From contig OZ022246.1 of assembly GCA_963978895.1 (NCBI GenBank), positions 15,500,549 through 15,564,548 on the forward strand: DNA of 64,000 nt, written 5' to 3'. The position numbers and the translations under genes were made by a program. Source of the stretch: Erpobdella octoculata (lineage: Eukaryota > Annelida > Clitellata > Hirudinida > Erpobdellidae). The notes below the pieces were generated by a model, which was not told where the DNA came from, did no database searches, and saw only the letters and a list, made by a program, of their open reading frames with translations. Each line of letters begins with the position of its first letter. Position 1 is the first letter of the stretch. This document shows positions 49,140 through 60,445 of the stretch, piece by piece.

Positions 49140-49920
49140 TGTTTAATAATTTAAAAAGGTGTTTGTGTTTCTTAGAAAAACTTGTGAAATTTAACTCTGC
49201 CTTGTCCTACCTCGTGGGTGAGAATTATCATACTCATGGCGGGGGAATGTACATAATTCACGCACACACAAATTCATACTACTACATAACTAAATAATTT
49301 AGCCTCCTTTGGTCGAAGAAATCGCGGATAGCCATGACTCTAAACTTTTTACTTCATTTATATAACCTTATATTTATTCATTCATATACTCAAAGTTTTT
49401 CTGATATAACAAAGACCCTTTGTTATAGATAATCTGGCATAATCCTAAACTTTAACTGGCAAAGTCTATAAATGATCTATGCGTCACAGTCATTTTATTG
49501 GCAAATGTGTGAGCTAGAACACTATTCCGCCTGATTACCCGACCGGACCGAGCCGCGAAAAAAATTAATAAATGACAATAATTTAAGAGGTAACGTATTA
49601 TACTAATCGCAAGCCATACAAGTTTTGTATTACCACCTTTGCGTAACAAATAACACAAATAGGTCATTTTATTGGTGAGTGTGTAAGCTATACCACTAAT
49701 CCGCCTGATTATCTGGCCGGACCGAGCCACGAACGAGCTAAAATAATTAAGCCTCCCTCGGCCAAAGAAATTACATTATTTGGAAAGCTAAAAAAATAAC
49801 TTGTTAGAGTTTATTCAATACGTGTAATGTCCAATGGATGAATTGATCGCTCTTGTTTGTATATGTATATACACTAGGTAAATTTAAAATCAATCCAGGA
49901 ATTTGAAATCATAAGCCAGT
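49140..49920. other. No gene recognised; a ~230-bp direct repeat
   Basis: TCATTTTATTGG, then CCGCCTGATTA and CGGACCGAGCC occur near 49488-49558 and again near 49663-49733. AAATAAT(T)TAGCCTCC / GAAGAAAT also occurs twice. Function unknown. Confidence 0.4.
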
Positions 49921-49924
49921 ACTC

Positions 49925-50075
49925 GAACCCGAACCCGGATTTTGGAAAACTACAAACCCGAACCCGAAAACCTGAGTTTCACAAACCCGAACCCGAAAAC
50001 TAGAGTTTTACAAACCCGAACCCGAAAACTCTAGTTTCACAAACCCGAACCCGAAAACTCCAAAAAGTACTACCC
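49925..50075. repeat. 27-bp minisatellite (AACCCGAACCCGAAAAC)
   Basis: Five units of ACAAACCCGAACCCGAAAAC with variable spacer, ending CCCGTGACATCCCTA. Such sequence is usual inside hAT-type MITEs, but the other end was not found. Confidence 0.6.
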
Positions 50076-50087
50076 GTGACATCCCTA

Positions 50088-50120
50088 ATATATATATATA
50101 TATAATTATATATATATATA

Positions 50121-50210
<90 letters not shown>
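50088..50210. repeat. (TA)n microsatellite
   Basis: About 120 bp of TA repeat with two short interruptions, merging with the Helitron 5' end. Confidence 0.9.
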
Positions 50211-50218
<8 letters not shown>

Positions 50219-52452
50219 GAAGTCGGGTTTGGGTTACGACACTTATAAGTCAAGAACCGATTTTAGAGATTTTTGATTTATTGTATTTCTCTCAGCTCCT
50301 ATTAACAGAATAACTAAAAAAAATTTGACATTGAATGATGGAGTGGCCCATGGGGACCGCAGTATGTACCCCGGTAGCTATACAGCCTTAACAGTGCGTC
50401 CTAGAAAAAAACTTCAAATAGCAAAGTTGTAGAGCACCCTCTATTTAGTCTTACGGACAAAATAAATTTTCAATTTGGAGTTTGAGTTATCGAGATATAC
50501 ATATGTTTAATTTTCCGCGACATGAGATTTATGCGCAAATGGGGTAGAGCTGATGTTATTAAATTTTCTGACTATTTCATTGTTTACAATTGAAAATCTC
50601 ACAAAAAAAAATTAGGTAAATATCTTTTTCAATTAAAATATAAAATAAAATAATAGTTTATGGGTTATAAAAATATAAAAGATATTTTTAGCATAGATAT
50701 ATGATTTTTAGTTTCGCATTTTCCGTTTTCCATTTGGCATTAACAAAGTGTCAATGCTGTTCTGTCAATATTATATTCTCGTTCGTTGGAATTATTTTGC
50801 GAGTTTTAAAGTTTTATTACTTTTAACAAAAACATTATTAATAACAATGCCGCGACCCAGAAGATCTAATCTTTCCCAAAATAGCCGTCAGGCAATTAGG
50901 CATCGGAACAATGTTAACCAATCCACCGCGGAAGAACTGGAATTAGCGCGAGAAAGGCGCCGCGTTAGTATGGCCCGGCTTCGTGCTTCTCGAAGACAAG
51001 AGCACCGAAGGAGATGCAGCTAACATTGGTCGATTAACTATTCTACCGGCTACTTATATAGGTAGTCCGCGTAATATGCATGAACATGCGCAGGATGCAA
51101 TGACATATGTTCGTCATTACGGTCGGCCAGATCTATTCATTACCTTCACCTGTAATCCAAAGTGGATTGAAATTGTTCAAATGCTGCTTCCCGGACAAAC
51201 ATCAAGTGATCGGCACGACATCACCGCACGTGTCTTCAAACAAAAAATTCGGTCGCTGATGAACTACATTGTAAAGCAACACGTTTTTGGTGATACTCGA
51301 TGCTGGATGTATTCAATCGAATGGCAAAAACGAGACTTGCCTCATGCACACATTCTCATTTGGTTAGTTGAAAAAATTAGACCTGACCAAATAGATGATA
51401 TCATAAATGCCGAGATTGCTGATCCCGAAAACGATCCAGACCTACATGATGTTGTAGTTATGAATATGATTCATGGACCGTGTGTCGCCATCAACCACCA
51501 ATCACAGTGCATGGTCGACGGCAAGTGTTCCAACGGTCAAACTGTCACAAAGAAAGTGAAAGGAAACGATTTCGTGGTTGACAACTGTTAGATTGTTCCA
51601 TATTCGCCACTTCTTTCCAAAACATTCAAGGCACATTGCAATGTTGAGTATTGCAATTATGTAAAGTCAATTAAGTACATCTGCAAATATGTAACGAAAG
51701 GCAGCGATATGGCAGTTTTTGGCATTCAAAGCTCAGATAATGACGAGATTAGACGCTATAAAATTGGTAGATATGTGAGCTGCAATGAGGCAATTTGGCG
51801 TATATTCTCATTCTCTTTTCACGAACGTCATCCCACTGTTGTCCATTTGGCTGTGCATCTGGAGAATGGTCAACAAGTTTATTTTAACGCGTCGAATATT
51901 ATTCAACGTGCTGAAACACCTCCAGCAACAACATTAACGAGTTTTTTTGCGATTTGCCAAAGCGATCCATTTGCACAAACGTTGCTTTACTCGGAGATGC
52001 CACGTTATTACACTTGGAACGCTTCATCAAAGAAATTTCAACGTCGGAAGCAAGGCAGTGCGGTTTTAAAAGAATTCAATTTCCGATTCGCCTAGCATTT
52101 GCTATGACGATTAACAAATCACAAAGCCAATCTTTGAGTGTTTGTGGTCTGAACTTGGATAATGCATGTTTTTCTCATGGTCAATTGTATGTGACGTGTT
52201 CACGTGTCGGCAGACCATCAGATTTATTTGTTTTTTCGCCCGATAATAAAACAAAAAACATAGTGTATCATAAAGTGTTGGATTAAAGAGAATCGACCCG
52301 AGTTCAACCAATGTTTTTCTAATAAACTATTGAAGTGAACGTTTTTTTATTTTGTTTTCTTTTAAACTTATATATATATTTGTTATTATTGTTCTTTGTT
52401 GCTTAAAAAATACACTTTTTAAGGTGAAACAAAGTTCGCCGGGTCCGCGAAT
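50205..52452 (+). mobile_element. Helitron, internally deleted
   Basis: 5' end TATATAAAAGGAAGTCGGGT emerges from (TA)n; 3' end AACAAAGTTCGCCGGGTCCG with the terminal CTAG changed to CGAA. About 2.2 kb, against 5-6 kb for autonomous relatives. The coding region has lost two blocks and carries a stop, as described under its coding remnant. Confidence 0.75.
50847..52286 (+). pseudogene. Helitron Rep/helicase remnant
   Basis: N-terminal MPRPRRSNLSQNSRQAIR and ELELARERRRVSMARLRA, a deletion and frame change at about 50995, then the Rep domain: DLFITFTCNPKWIEIVQ, LPHAHILIWL (HUH metal site), and YICKYVTKGSD (the two catalytic Tyr) near 51690. A TAG at 51589 breaks the frame. After KFQRRKQGSA a deletion removes most of the helicase; the C-terminal end (FAMTINKSQSQSLSV, CFSHGQLYVTCSRVGRPSDL) follows in another frame. 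The intact protein nicks DNA and unwinds it for rolling-circle transposition. Confidence 0.85.
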
Positions 52453-52454
52453 AT

Positions 52455-53570
52455 ATATATATAATATATATATTATATTTTATATACACCCAGACCTCGC
52501 TCTGCGTCGTTTTGCGTTTTTCCGAAGTTGCGTCGCTGCTGAATTAATACTAATTCTCATTGTGCGTCATTAGATTTTCGATGTTGCGTTGTTTTGGGTT
52601 CGAGACTTTAACTTTTTTTTAAATTTTTTATGAAATTTTTTTTTTCTAAAAGATAGCAAGACTTTTGTTTCTAATTGCGCCATGCCATCAAAAGAGTAAA
52701 TCAGATCGAAACTAAGGACACATTTTGTGGGGCGCCATTTATATTCAAAAAAGTATTCTATCTAGTTTAAAAAATAGCCGATGGTTATTTTGAGTAAAAG
52801 GCACCCCACGTTTTAAGTGTTGACAATTTATGGCTTGTCCACAATTAACGCAGGCTTCCATCAAGACATTACTCACACAGCACAGAGAAAAATTAATTTC
52901 TTTTTTTTAGTTCACTAAAACGTGGTATTTTTAAAACTTTTTTCAAGTGTTTTATTAACATAATTTTAAGAAACACGTTTCCAAAAAAAGCGCTAAAAAC
53001 AGTATGACCAAGAATGATATGGACTCTTACCAGTATTTTGAATCTTCTTTTAGCGGTTGCTGCACCGATTCTACAGAAATTGGCATTGAGAGTTTCCTCG
53101 ACGATTGAAATTTTTTTGATTTTCTGTAAATAAGAAAAACTTTTACATATAAGCGTATAACTTATAGCATCTCTTCATGAAATTATTTTTAAACAAAAAC
53201 AATAAAATAAAAGCTTTTTGGAGAACTTAAGACCAGTGGCGGATTTATCATAAGGCTGGGGAGAGCGACTTGCCACCACGCACATGTTCAGTCTGAATAA
53301 TTGTCCCTGTTTCATTTTTATCTAACGTATTAACAATATTTTTATTTTGGTATTGAGCAAGTTTATGAAATTCATCTCAATCGCAACCGTAATTCGTAAA
53401 CCTGTCATCGTATCTGGAAAGTAGAACTGCAACTGACATTATTTTAATTGTTTAAGCTGAAATTACATCCATCAAACAACGGTGTTTTTCATTATCTTTG
53501 ATTCAACCTCTTTGCATAAAACCAGGTGTTTTTTTAAAAACTTTTATTTAAGTTACAATTTCTTTGTGTA
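52455..53570. other. No gene recognised
   Basis: AT-rich. CTCTGCGTCGTTTTGCGTTT and TTGCGTCG/GTGCGTCA repeats at 52497-52595 look like a MITE end. CAGTGGCGGATTTATC at 53234 resembles a hAT-type inverted-repeat end without a partner. Confidence 0.35.
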
Positions 53571-53574
53571 TGTC

Positions 53575-53775
53575 TTTCTCTGTACGCAAATTTTGCAAGT
53601 AAAATTTAACCAGCTTTTTGACTGGCTAGGAGGCTGAAACTTTCAGCATAACTTTATATTATGTGACAAAACATGATTCAATTAAAAAAAATGTAAATTG
53701 AATATCTTTCGTATTTCTAAATCGAGTGTATTTTAAATAAAAGTTTGTGTTGAAAAACTCGTTTTTCCCTTTACT
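53575..53775 (-). repeat. Dispersed repeat R
   Basis: TTTTGACTGGCTAGGAGGCTG and the ATACGAAAGAT/ CTCGATTTAGAA arm, as at 1855-2215. Arms are in mixed orientation. Confidence 0.55.
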
Positions 53776-53799
53776 TGTTTAAATTTCAAGCCACTGATT

Positions 53800-53945
53800 T
53801 TGGTTCAATTTCCACTCGCAGCGAGTAGGTCCATGTTACCGGAAAACAAAATTAGCGGGCGAATACATTTCTCCGTGGGGCCTTTAAAAGACTAGCGCCA
53901 CCGAGCAATGTAGGAGGTGTTTAATAAATGTTCACATTTGTTTTA
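53800..53945 (+). repeat. SINE fragment (28823 family)
   Basis: GGTTCAATTTCCACTCGC (B box region), CATTTCTCCGTGGGGCCTTT and AATAAATGTTCACATTTG match 28870-29020 with many differences. The A box is lost. Confidence 0.6.
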
Positions 53946-54207
53946 TTTTTTTATTATAAATTTTTTTTTACATATGAAATAGTATTTAATGGTGACTACG
54001 ACGAATGTCATAGTGATGAATAATTAGAGACAGCAAATAACTCACTTCAAAAACTAAAATGAAAAATTTCTACATGTATAAAGTTTCATTTTTTCAATGA
54101 TTTTGCGCCCATTAATTATTGTTCAGAACGACCAAAATTGGGTGGGCTAGAGCTCTATCCGTTTAGAAGTTTGCATACTCGCATAACCGCAAAACCACGG
54201 CAGTCAT

Positions 54208-54801
54208 TGTAAGATTAAGATGGCTCATCTTACGTATATTTGTGTAAATAGGTTATTTTATTATCTCTTATTATGTTAATTTGTGTATTTGTATATGTAT
54301 ATGTATATATATATATGTTTTTTCTTATTTTTTAACCTCAGGAGTTAGTTCAGTGAAGTTAGGGAAGTAGAATTAGTTGGTTCGTGAGATCTAGATTTAG
54401 AGTTTTAGAGAATAGACTCTGTAGTTAAACAAGTTGACAAAAGTTATCTAATAGAATCAAAAGAGTTGTCAGAATCAAGAGATTTCTGAAACGTGAGATA
54501 TAATTAGATTGAGTTAGCGCGAAAGAAGTACTAAGCCGGAATTATAATTCGAAAAATATTGTGCTATTGATCTAGATTTAGAGTTTTAGAGAATAGACTC
54601 TGTAGTTAAACAAGTTGACAAAAGTTATCTAATAGAATCAAAAGAGTTGTCAGAATCAAGAGATTTCTGAAACGTGAGATATAATTAGATTGAGTTAGCG
54701 CGAAAGAAGTACTAAGCCGGAATTATAATTCGAAAAATATTTCTGAAACTTCAAGCTTTAACGTTACGAATCGCTAGAAAGCATACTCGTCTACGTTTAC
54801 A
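54208..54801 (+). repeat. Solo Gypsy LTR with 5-bp duplication
   Basis: Starts TGTAAGATTAAGATGG and ends CTACGTTTACA, the ends of the Gypsy LTR at 42544-43272 in the opposite orientation. Flanked by GTCAT at 54203-54207 and 54802-54806. An internal 181-bp segment is duplicated in tandem (from 54388 and 54569; AGAATAGACTCTGTAGTTAA). Explained by LTR-LTR recombination. Confidence 0.9.
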
Positions 54802-54850
54802 GTCATCCAACTAACGCCACGTTAAAGATCGTCACAACGAAATGAAATCT
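54802..54850 (+). repeat. L2-type LINE or SINE 3' tail
   Basis: AACTAACGCCACGTTAAAGA and CGTCACAACGAAATG match the L2-type 3' end at 35702-35740. The element it belongs to is not visible beyond the LTR. Confidence 0.55.
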
Positions 54851-55360
54851 CAAACCGCACACAACAACCCTAGTTATTTTTTTATTTTCAACAAAACACC
54901 TCGTCAAAATGGAAAAGCCGTGTGGTTTAACCGTATTTTCCATTATAACCTCTAATTCTTATTTCTCACCCTGCTAACTTTTCATACTTAGTCTATGTTT
55001 CGTTTTTACTCTATAAAAAAGTTTAACGTTTTAAGAAGTTGTTCACTTTAACACAAAAGGTGTTTATTTCCAGCATTTACTTCAAATCATAGTTGCATTT
55101 CAAAAACTATCCTTTCACCAGAATCAAGGCCATGCTTTTTTTTTTTTTACTAAGTTTTACTTAGCTCGCTTTCGACTCTTTCTTTCCAAATAAATCTTTC
55201 AATCGAATTTTCGACCACTTTGCGACAAGTTACAGCTCTTAGAAAGTTTTAGAAAATTGTTAGAAATTGTATCTCCGACTACCCATCTCTCTTCCGGTTA
55301 TTGGGGGAGGCAGAGAATAGTTGCTTCCCAAAATTTTTTTACAAAATTTAATTTTTTTTT
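54851..55360. other. No gene recognised
   Basis: AT-rich sequence with no structure or coding similarity that I can see. Confidence 0.4.
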
Positions 55361-55700
55361 ATCTATATTTATAAAAGAACATGTCCTAACTGACTGACAA
55401 ATTGACTGACTGACTGACTGACTCACTTACTGACTAATAATCACGCCGGTACCAAGACTGACTGATTGACTGACTTACTGACTCACTTACTGACTGATAA
55501 TCAACGCTGGTACCAGGACGTTTCACCCGAAAGACGTTTCACCCGAATAAAAGACAATTCACCCGAAGGCAAGACTTTTTACCCGAAGGCAAGATTTTTT
55601 ACCCGAAGGCAAGACTTTTCACCCGAAGACAAGACTTTTCACCCAAAAGCAATACTTTTTACCCAAAAGACGTTTCACCCGAAAGACCCAAATATAAGAC
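55361..55700 (+). mobile_element. Helitron 5' end followed by minisatellite
   Basis: ATCTATATTTATAAAAGAAC then (CTGA)n and TAATCAACGC, the 5' end of the 23210-24543 family. From 55508 it changes to about eight ~20-bp units of ACCCGAAGGCAAGACTTTT, which resume at 55990-56090 after an insertion. Confidence 0.65.
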
Positions 55701-55705
55701 GTTAA

Positions 55706-55984
55706 TGCTATTGCCACGGCGGTACGCGATCTTTGATTCGCTATATCTTTATTAATTTTATTTTTTTGTACACTATATGGTATATTCAAACTCAGAATTT
55801 GTACCTTTATATAAAAATATTAATAAAATTTAAAAAAAAATTATTTTGAAATTTTTATGCTACTACCTAGGATAGGGTTTAGGGGTAGGGGTAGGGTTAG
55901 GGTTAGGGTTAGAGCTAGGGATAGGGTTAGGGTTAGTAGCAATTTTACCGATTGTAATCACGTCGAACCGCCGGGGCAATAGCA
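55706..55984. mobile_element. MITE-like element with telomere-type repeats
   Basis: Inverted ends TGCTATTGCCACGGCGGT (55706-55723) and its complement with one mismatch (55967-55984) enclose 279 bp. In the middle (55868-55936) are degenerate and perfect TTAGGG units, themselves flanked by an inner inverted pair GCTACTA/TAGTAGC. The outside flanks share AATATAAGACG, either a duplication or part of the minisatellite. Confidence 0.6.
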
Positions 55985-56199
55985 GCGACCAATATAAGAC
56001 GCTTCACCCGAAAGACGTTTCACCCGATAGACCGATAGGCGTTTCCCCCAAAGATAAGACGTTTCACTCGAAGTTGAAACGTTTTACCCAATAATAACAC
56101 CAATAAAAATAAAGCATGAAACTGATTCATTACTAATCCCGTAGATCCTGCCGTTGTTGAATATTCAGCTCCACCCTGAGGCGGGGATTATTTTATTAA

Positions 56200-56400
56200 T
56201 TATACTTAGCTCTGCTTATTAAGCATCTGCGTCCCGATATCGTTATCTCGAATTCAATCGAGATTTCAAAACGATACGGGAGATCCCGTATCGCCATTGA
56301 AACGATACAACCTGCGGAATCGATATAATTAGCGATACTTAAAATTTCGTTCCCGAATAAAATCCCGAAAAAATATCGAGATTTTTAAAAAATATTTTCC
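56200..56400. repeat. Palindrome-rich segment (CGATACGGGA)
   Basis: CGATACGGGA, GA, TCCCGTATCG is a near-perfect hairpin at about 56271-56293; ATCTCGA/TCGAGAT forms another at 56244-56263. AAACGATAC recurs. It resembles the end of a hAT-type MITE. Confidence 0.45.
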
Positions 56401-56935
56401 AATAAATAACGAAAGTCATACATATTTAATTAACGATTGTCACAACTGTGAATATTTGCAATTGATTCATCAACATTGATTAAATAATCTACCTATTGAC
56501 AGAAGTTTATAACTATTATCATCCCCACTTTAAATTCGGTTTTCCAGACAGCCTGTAGCCCCATTATTTACTATTTTTAGTCTTGGAACCGGCAGCAAAA
56601 AAGCCACGCTCCTCTTAGGCTGCTAGTCGAGCTCTGCATACTACTGATACTATAAGCCCTACAAGGCAATCGTACTCGCTGACATCGATGACTATTATTA
56701 TTAATATGAATAATGAGTAATGTAATAGTAATGATCATTCTATGTTTATGTTTTGGTTTAGTCTGTTTCATAAACTTATTTTTTCAAATTTGTTACATAG
56801 AATTGGAATGATTATTTTAGTGTTTCGATATCCGTAATTGACCGTAATAGTAGCTCATCTAAGATATATCTTTATAATCTCGATGATATTCTTGGTTGTG
56901 TGTGAGTATGTGTGTGCCACCTGTAGTGTGCACGA
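56401..56935. other. No gene recognised
   Basis: AT-rich, with a short (ATT)n stretch near 56694. No coding similarity. Confidence 0.4.
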
Positions 56936-58410
56936 CAGTGCCGTAGCCCGTATCGTCTGCAGCTGGAATTCGAAACTTTCTCAGCTTCTTTCTTGCTATT
57001 GCTAACCGCACTCACATAAGCCTACTATCAAACCCACACAGACTATCTGCGTCTTCGCTTTTCCGTGAATGGCCAATAAGAGAACTTGGAGACAAGAGGT
57101 GATGCCGGGTGCCTTTTAGCAAGCATTTTGACTTACAATTCATCGCGTATATTCATTTCTGAGCTCGAGTACTGAAAGAGATTAATGACTCACAGAAGTA
57201 CTTACAAACTCGTGGCCTAGGACTTGATGCCTGTGCATCAAAGATGCAGTCGTTCTTGTCTTTCTTGGCCAAAGAGAGAGATTCTGTTGTTTTAGAGGCT
57301 CATGCTGCAGCTTTTGAGTTTTGTGAGGAAATGGATATTCTCATGGAAAGACGAATATGGAAGAAGAAGCGCTTGCCTGAAGAAGAAACAGCAGATAAAA
57401 GACTGAATATGCAACAGGAAATGCAGATGGAACACCTTGAAGTGATGGATCGACTCACGGCCGAAATTTTGAGGCGTACGTAAAAGCTCCGCAATCTTAA
57501 CATTCACGTTGGCTTTCTGAAAGCAGCCTATCTTCTAGACGTAAATAATAATTCTGCCATGAAGTAGAATGTTAATTGTGTGACAAATCATTGTAATGGT
57601 CTTGTAACAGAAAGTCTACGTACTTTTTCTCTTCTGGCGGCGAACGTTTTCTGTAGAATGAAATTTTCCGAGTACCAATATCAAATAAGGATATGAAATC
57701 GACTAACCTACTTCAAGAGATAAAACGAATTCGAACACATGCAAAGAGCTTTTCCGACATAACGGAAGAAAGCGTTTTACGGTTTGGATCTTTGGAGATG
57801 CTGCAGGGGATTGTGAAGTGGACTCTTATTGAATGCTTACCAAATCTCACTATTTTTCTTTGCAGTTTTCTTACGATTGGTGTCTCCGTGGCAAGTTGCA
57901 AACGCAGCTTCTCTAAGCTAAAGCTTATAAAAATGTTTCTCCGATCAACCATGACTCAGAAGCGACTTAAAAATTTGGCTATTCTTTCCATAGAAAAAGA
58001 AGCTGCTGAAAAACTCGATGCTGATGAAATCTTGAGGGATTTTGCAGCCTTAATGGCAAGAAAGATATGATGCTGTACTCTTTCATTCCAGTATATTGCG
58101 TTCCTATTCCTATACTATTCATGCTTACAATACTATGTACTTTGGTTTAATAACTTCTATTTGGCCAGCTCATAACCAAAAAAACAAGTTTCATTGAATC
58201 ATATAAAATATTAGAGGAAATTAGACAATTTGCGTGAAAATGTGTAAAAATTGTTTGAAATGTTGCTAAACTTAAAAACGGAGTTACACCTAATTGATGC
58301 TAATGCACAAAAAGAATAGTTTCGGTGAAGATGCCGAGAAAATTTGTAAAAATTAGGGGCGGCATTTTTTTCCTTCGCCCCTAGTGAAATATTAGGTTAC
58401 TACGCCACTG
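56936..58410 (+). mobile_element. hAT element of the TTF/ZMYM-type, decayed
   Basis: Left CAGTGCCGTAGCCC and right (complement) CAGTGGCGTAGTAAC give inverted ends matching at 10 of the first 11 bases. The 8 bases flanking each side (GTGCACGA and TCTGAAAA) differ, so target duplication is not supported. Encloses a matching transposase remnant. Confidence 0.55.
57150..58070 (+). pseudogene. hAT transposase remnant (DUF4371/ZMYM1-like)
   Basis: Frame 57244-57483 (FLAKERDSVVLEAHAAAFEF, ILMERRIWKKKRL), stops, then 57693-58070 with KSTNLLQEIKRIRTHAKSF and the C-terminal hAT dimerisation block: IGVSVASCKRSFSKLKLIK, RSTMTQKRLKNLAILSIEKE. The catalytic core is largely missing. Similar proteins are annotated ZMYM1-like or TTF-type zinc-finger proteins in animals. 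Confidence 0.7.
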
Positions 58411-58429
58411 TCTGAAAACAATAATAATA

Positions 58430-58699
58430 ATAAAAAACCTAAGAGGCCCACCAGAAAATATTGACCTGGGCCCCGTTTATCTTCTCGATGAACCTGATGC
58501 ATAATTACATTATAAAATTTAAAAAATCTGTCAGCATAGACAAAAGCGCAATTAATGTTTCATAGATTACTCCTTCCTTAATATGATCATGCTCGGCCGA
58601 CAGTTGATGGTTTTTTCTTGCCAACTAACTTTTTTTTTAACTTTTAATTTTTTTAATTGCAGCCAAAAAAGCTGGATTAGAACAGCTGTAGAAAAAAAA
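58430..58699. other. No gene recognised
   Basis: AT-rich non-coding sequence between the hAT remnant and the LINE. Confidence 0.4.
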
Positions 58700-59815
58700 T
58701 TAATTAAAAAAAATTATTAAAAAGTCTGGAAATGTCTGAGTAAGGAATGGAAGAGTTCTGAAGTCTTTTAGTTTTGCAACGAAGAATTGGGTATGGTGTG
58801 GTTGACCGAAGCCTCGATATAAATTCAAAGTCACAGCGAGCTGGGATGAGATGGTGAAAGCAACTTGATGGCTCAAGAAGAGATCGGAAGACATTTTTTG
58901 TAAGCATCTCACGCCTGTCATGTAGTGTGATGATGTTCGCCAACCTCATGGCCTCTTCATATTTCATATCTCCGTAGATTATTTGCAATGATCGACTCTG
59001 TTGTGATTCTATAGAAGATTACAGTTTTTTTGTAAGCATACTATGCTAAACTGGGCACGCATGTTCCAGTACGGGACGAATGACTGCCAGGTAGAAGCTT
59101 AGAACGTCGGTCTGACCAACGCCCACATTAGAATCTTCAAGAAGTGCATTCGGGATGCAGTCTTTGTGCACATCATTGTCACATGATCGTCCCACTTCAA
59201 ACTAGATGACCACCCCGTTCAGTGTCAGGGGAGGAGGAGGGTTCTTTGTTAACGTTCCGAGGATAATTTTTTTGTTTTTTTTGAGTTAATATTCATTTTA
59301 TTCAGTCTACCCTACACTACCAGTTGATCAGTTGTTGAACGATCTCCTCCATACATCCACTCTGACCTCGTCTAAAAACCAATGCCGTTGTGTCCTTGAT
59401 GAATGTATGCACCATGCATTCCAACTTCAATCCATCAACCAAGATGACAAATGTTAGAGGACCGAGCCAGATTCCCTGAGGCATTCCTCCACTCCACGTC
59501 ACTCAGCCTGATAGAGTTTTGTCTATCCTTACCCTCTGCTGTCACCCGTCGAGGAAGGAGTAGATCCATTTGACAATGTATGCAGGGACTTTTAGAGATA
59601 TCAGTTTTAATATCAAAATGTTGTGATCAATGTGGTCAAAGGCCTTGGAGTAATCAACAAAAATTGCACGAACAGACGATCCAGCATCGAGAGTCGCATT
59701 CCATTTATGGACAATATCGACGAGTACGTGCGTTGTTGATCGTCCCTTGAATGCTCCAAATTGTTGTGCATCGAGTTTGTCGTGCAGACGGGAAGAGACA
59801 AGTTCATCAAAAATT
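58700..59815 (-). pseudogene. LINE reverse transcriptase, C-terminal half (L2/CR1 group)
   Basis: Minus strand, several frameshifts: LHDKLDAQQFGAFKGRST, IFVDYSKAFDHIDHNIL, GGMPQGIWLGPLTFVILV, VHTFIKDTTALVF (a changed catalytic FxDD box: KDTT for VDDT), then RPVLEHACPV-like, QIIYGDMKYEEAMRLANI and LLEPSSCFHHLIPARCDF. The C-terminal block is typical of this group. Different subfamily from the LINE at 34650-35735. The altered catalytic residue and frameshifts show it is dead. Confidence 0.7.
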
Positions 59816-59936
59816 CATCAAAAATTATTTCATCAAAATTAATTCAACAAAAAAAGTTCATTAAAAATTAATTCATGAAAAAAAATTCATTAAAAATTAA
59901 TTCATCAAAAATGTTTGAATCAAAAATGTCTTTTAT

Positions 59937-60195
59937 TTACAAATTGTTTTTTGTCTCAGCTCTGTACTCACGATGCTCCAAGCGAAGGTTTCTGGAAATT
60001 GAGCGCAAGTAATCTAGTCGTGGCATTTCTCTGTAACGTTGTACAATATTCCAAAGCCGATTGTCAAGAATGCGGTATGTCTTGTTCCTTCGAACAACTC
60101 CGGCTCGAAGTGCATCGACTTTTTGCTCTGCTGGTGTCGCTTCCTTTTGCAAAGCCTCGTTCAGCTTCCATATGGTTGGGTAAGAAGCTGCAACT
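59937..60195 (-). pseudogene. MULE transposase C-terminal fragment
   Basis: Minus frames with ASYPTIWKLNEALQKEATP, VVRRNKTYRILDNRLWNIVQ and RLDYLRSISRNL, the C-terminal end of MULE-type transposases. YPTIWKLNEALQKE corresponds to HPSLWTLIEALQKDE at 48900-48945. Confidence 0.7.
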
Positions 60196-60216
60196 CATTT
60201 TAAAAGCTGGAGCAGC

Positions 60217-60217
60217 G

Positions 60218-60254
<37 letters not shown>
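60217..60254. repeat. (ATA)n microsatellite
   Basis: About 13 trinucleotide units at the junction between the MULE fragment and the L2-type LINE. Confidence 0.9.
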
Positions 60255-60257
<3 letters not shown>

Positions 60258-60441
60258 TATCGATAGCGGCGACAAAAAAGACCCGTTGTCCAAACTTGGT
60301 AGTCGTCGCAGGAATGACCAGGTCTCCAGCGGTCGCAGAACGCAATCGCCGACGGGATTCAACTGAACTGCCGGGCAAGCACATAGACGTGATGTATTCA
60401 GGCGCGAGTCCATGCATGGCCTTGAAAACCAGCAGACACAG
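60255..60441 (-). pseudogene. L2-type LINE, segment 3 (3'-most)
   Basis: Minus frame KLCLLVFKAMHGLAPEYI, SRRRLRSATAGDLVIPATTT and KFGQRVFFVAA. It continues in frame from the segment at 62274-62502 once the piggyBac element is removed. Confidence 0.8.
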
Positions 60442-60445
60442 CTTA

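Noticed and set aside
55868..55936. Telomere or chromosome end
   Set aside because: Only a few perfect TTAGGG units, interrupted, and enclosed by inverted repeats with ordinary sequence on both sides.
53234..58410. A single hAT element from CAGTGGCGG at 53234 to 58410
   Set aside because: The ends diverge after nine bases, the distance includes several unrelated elements, and no 8-bp duplication matches; the nearer end at 56936 fits better.
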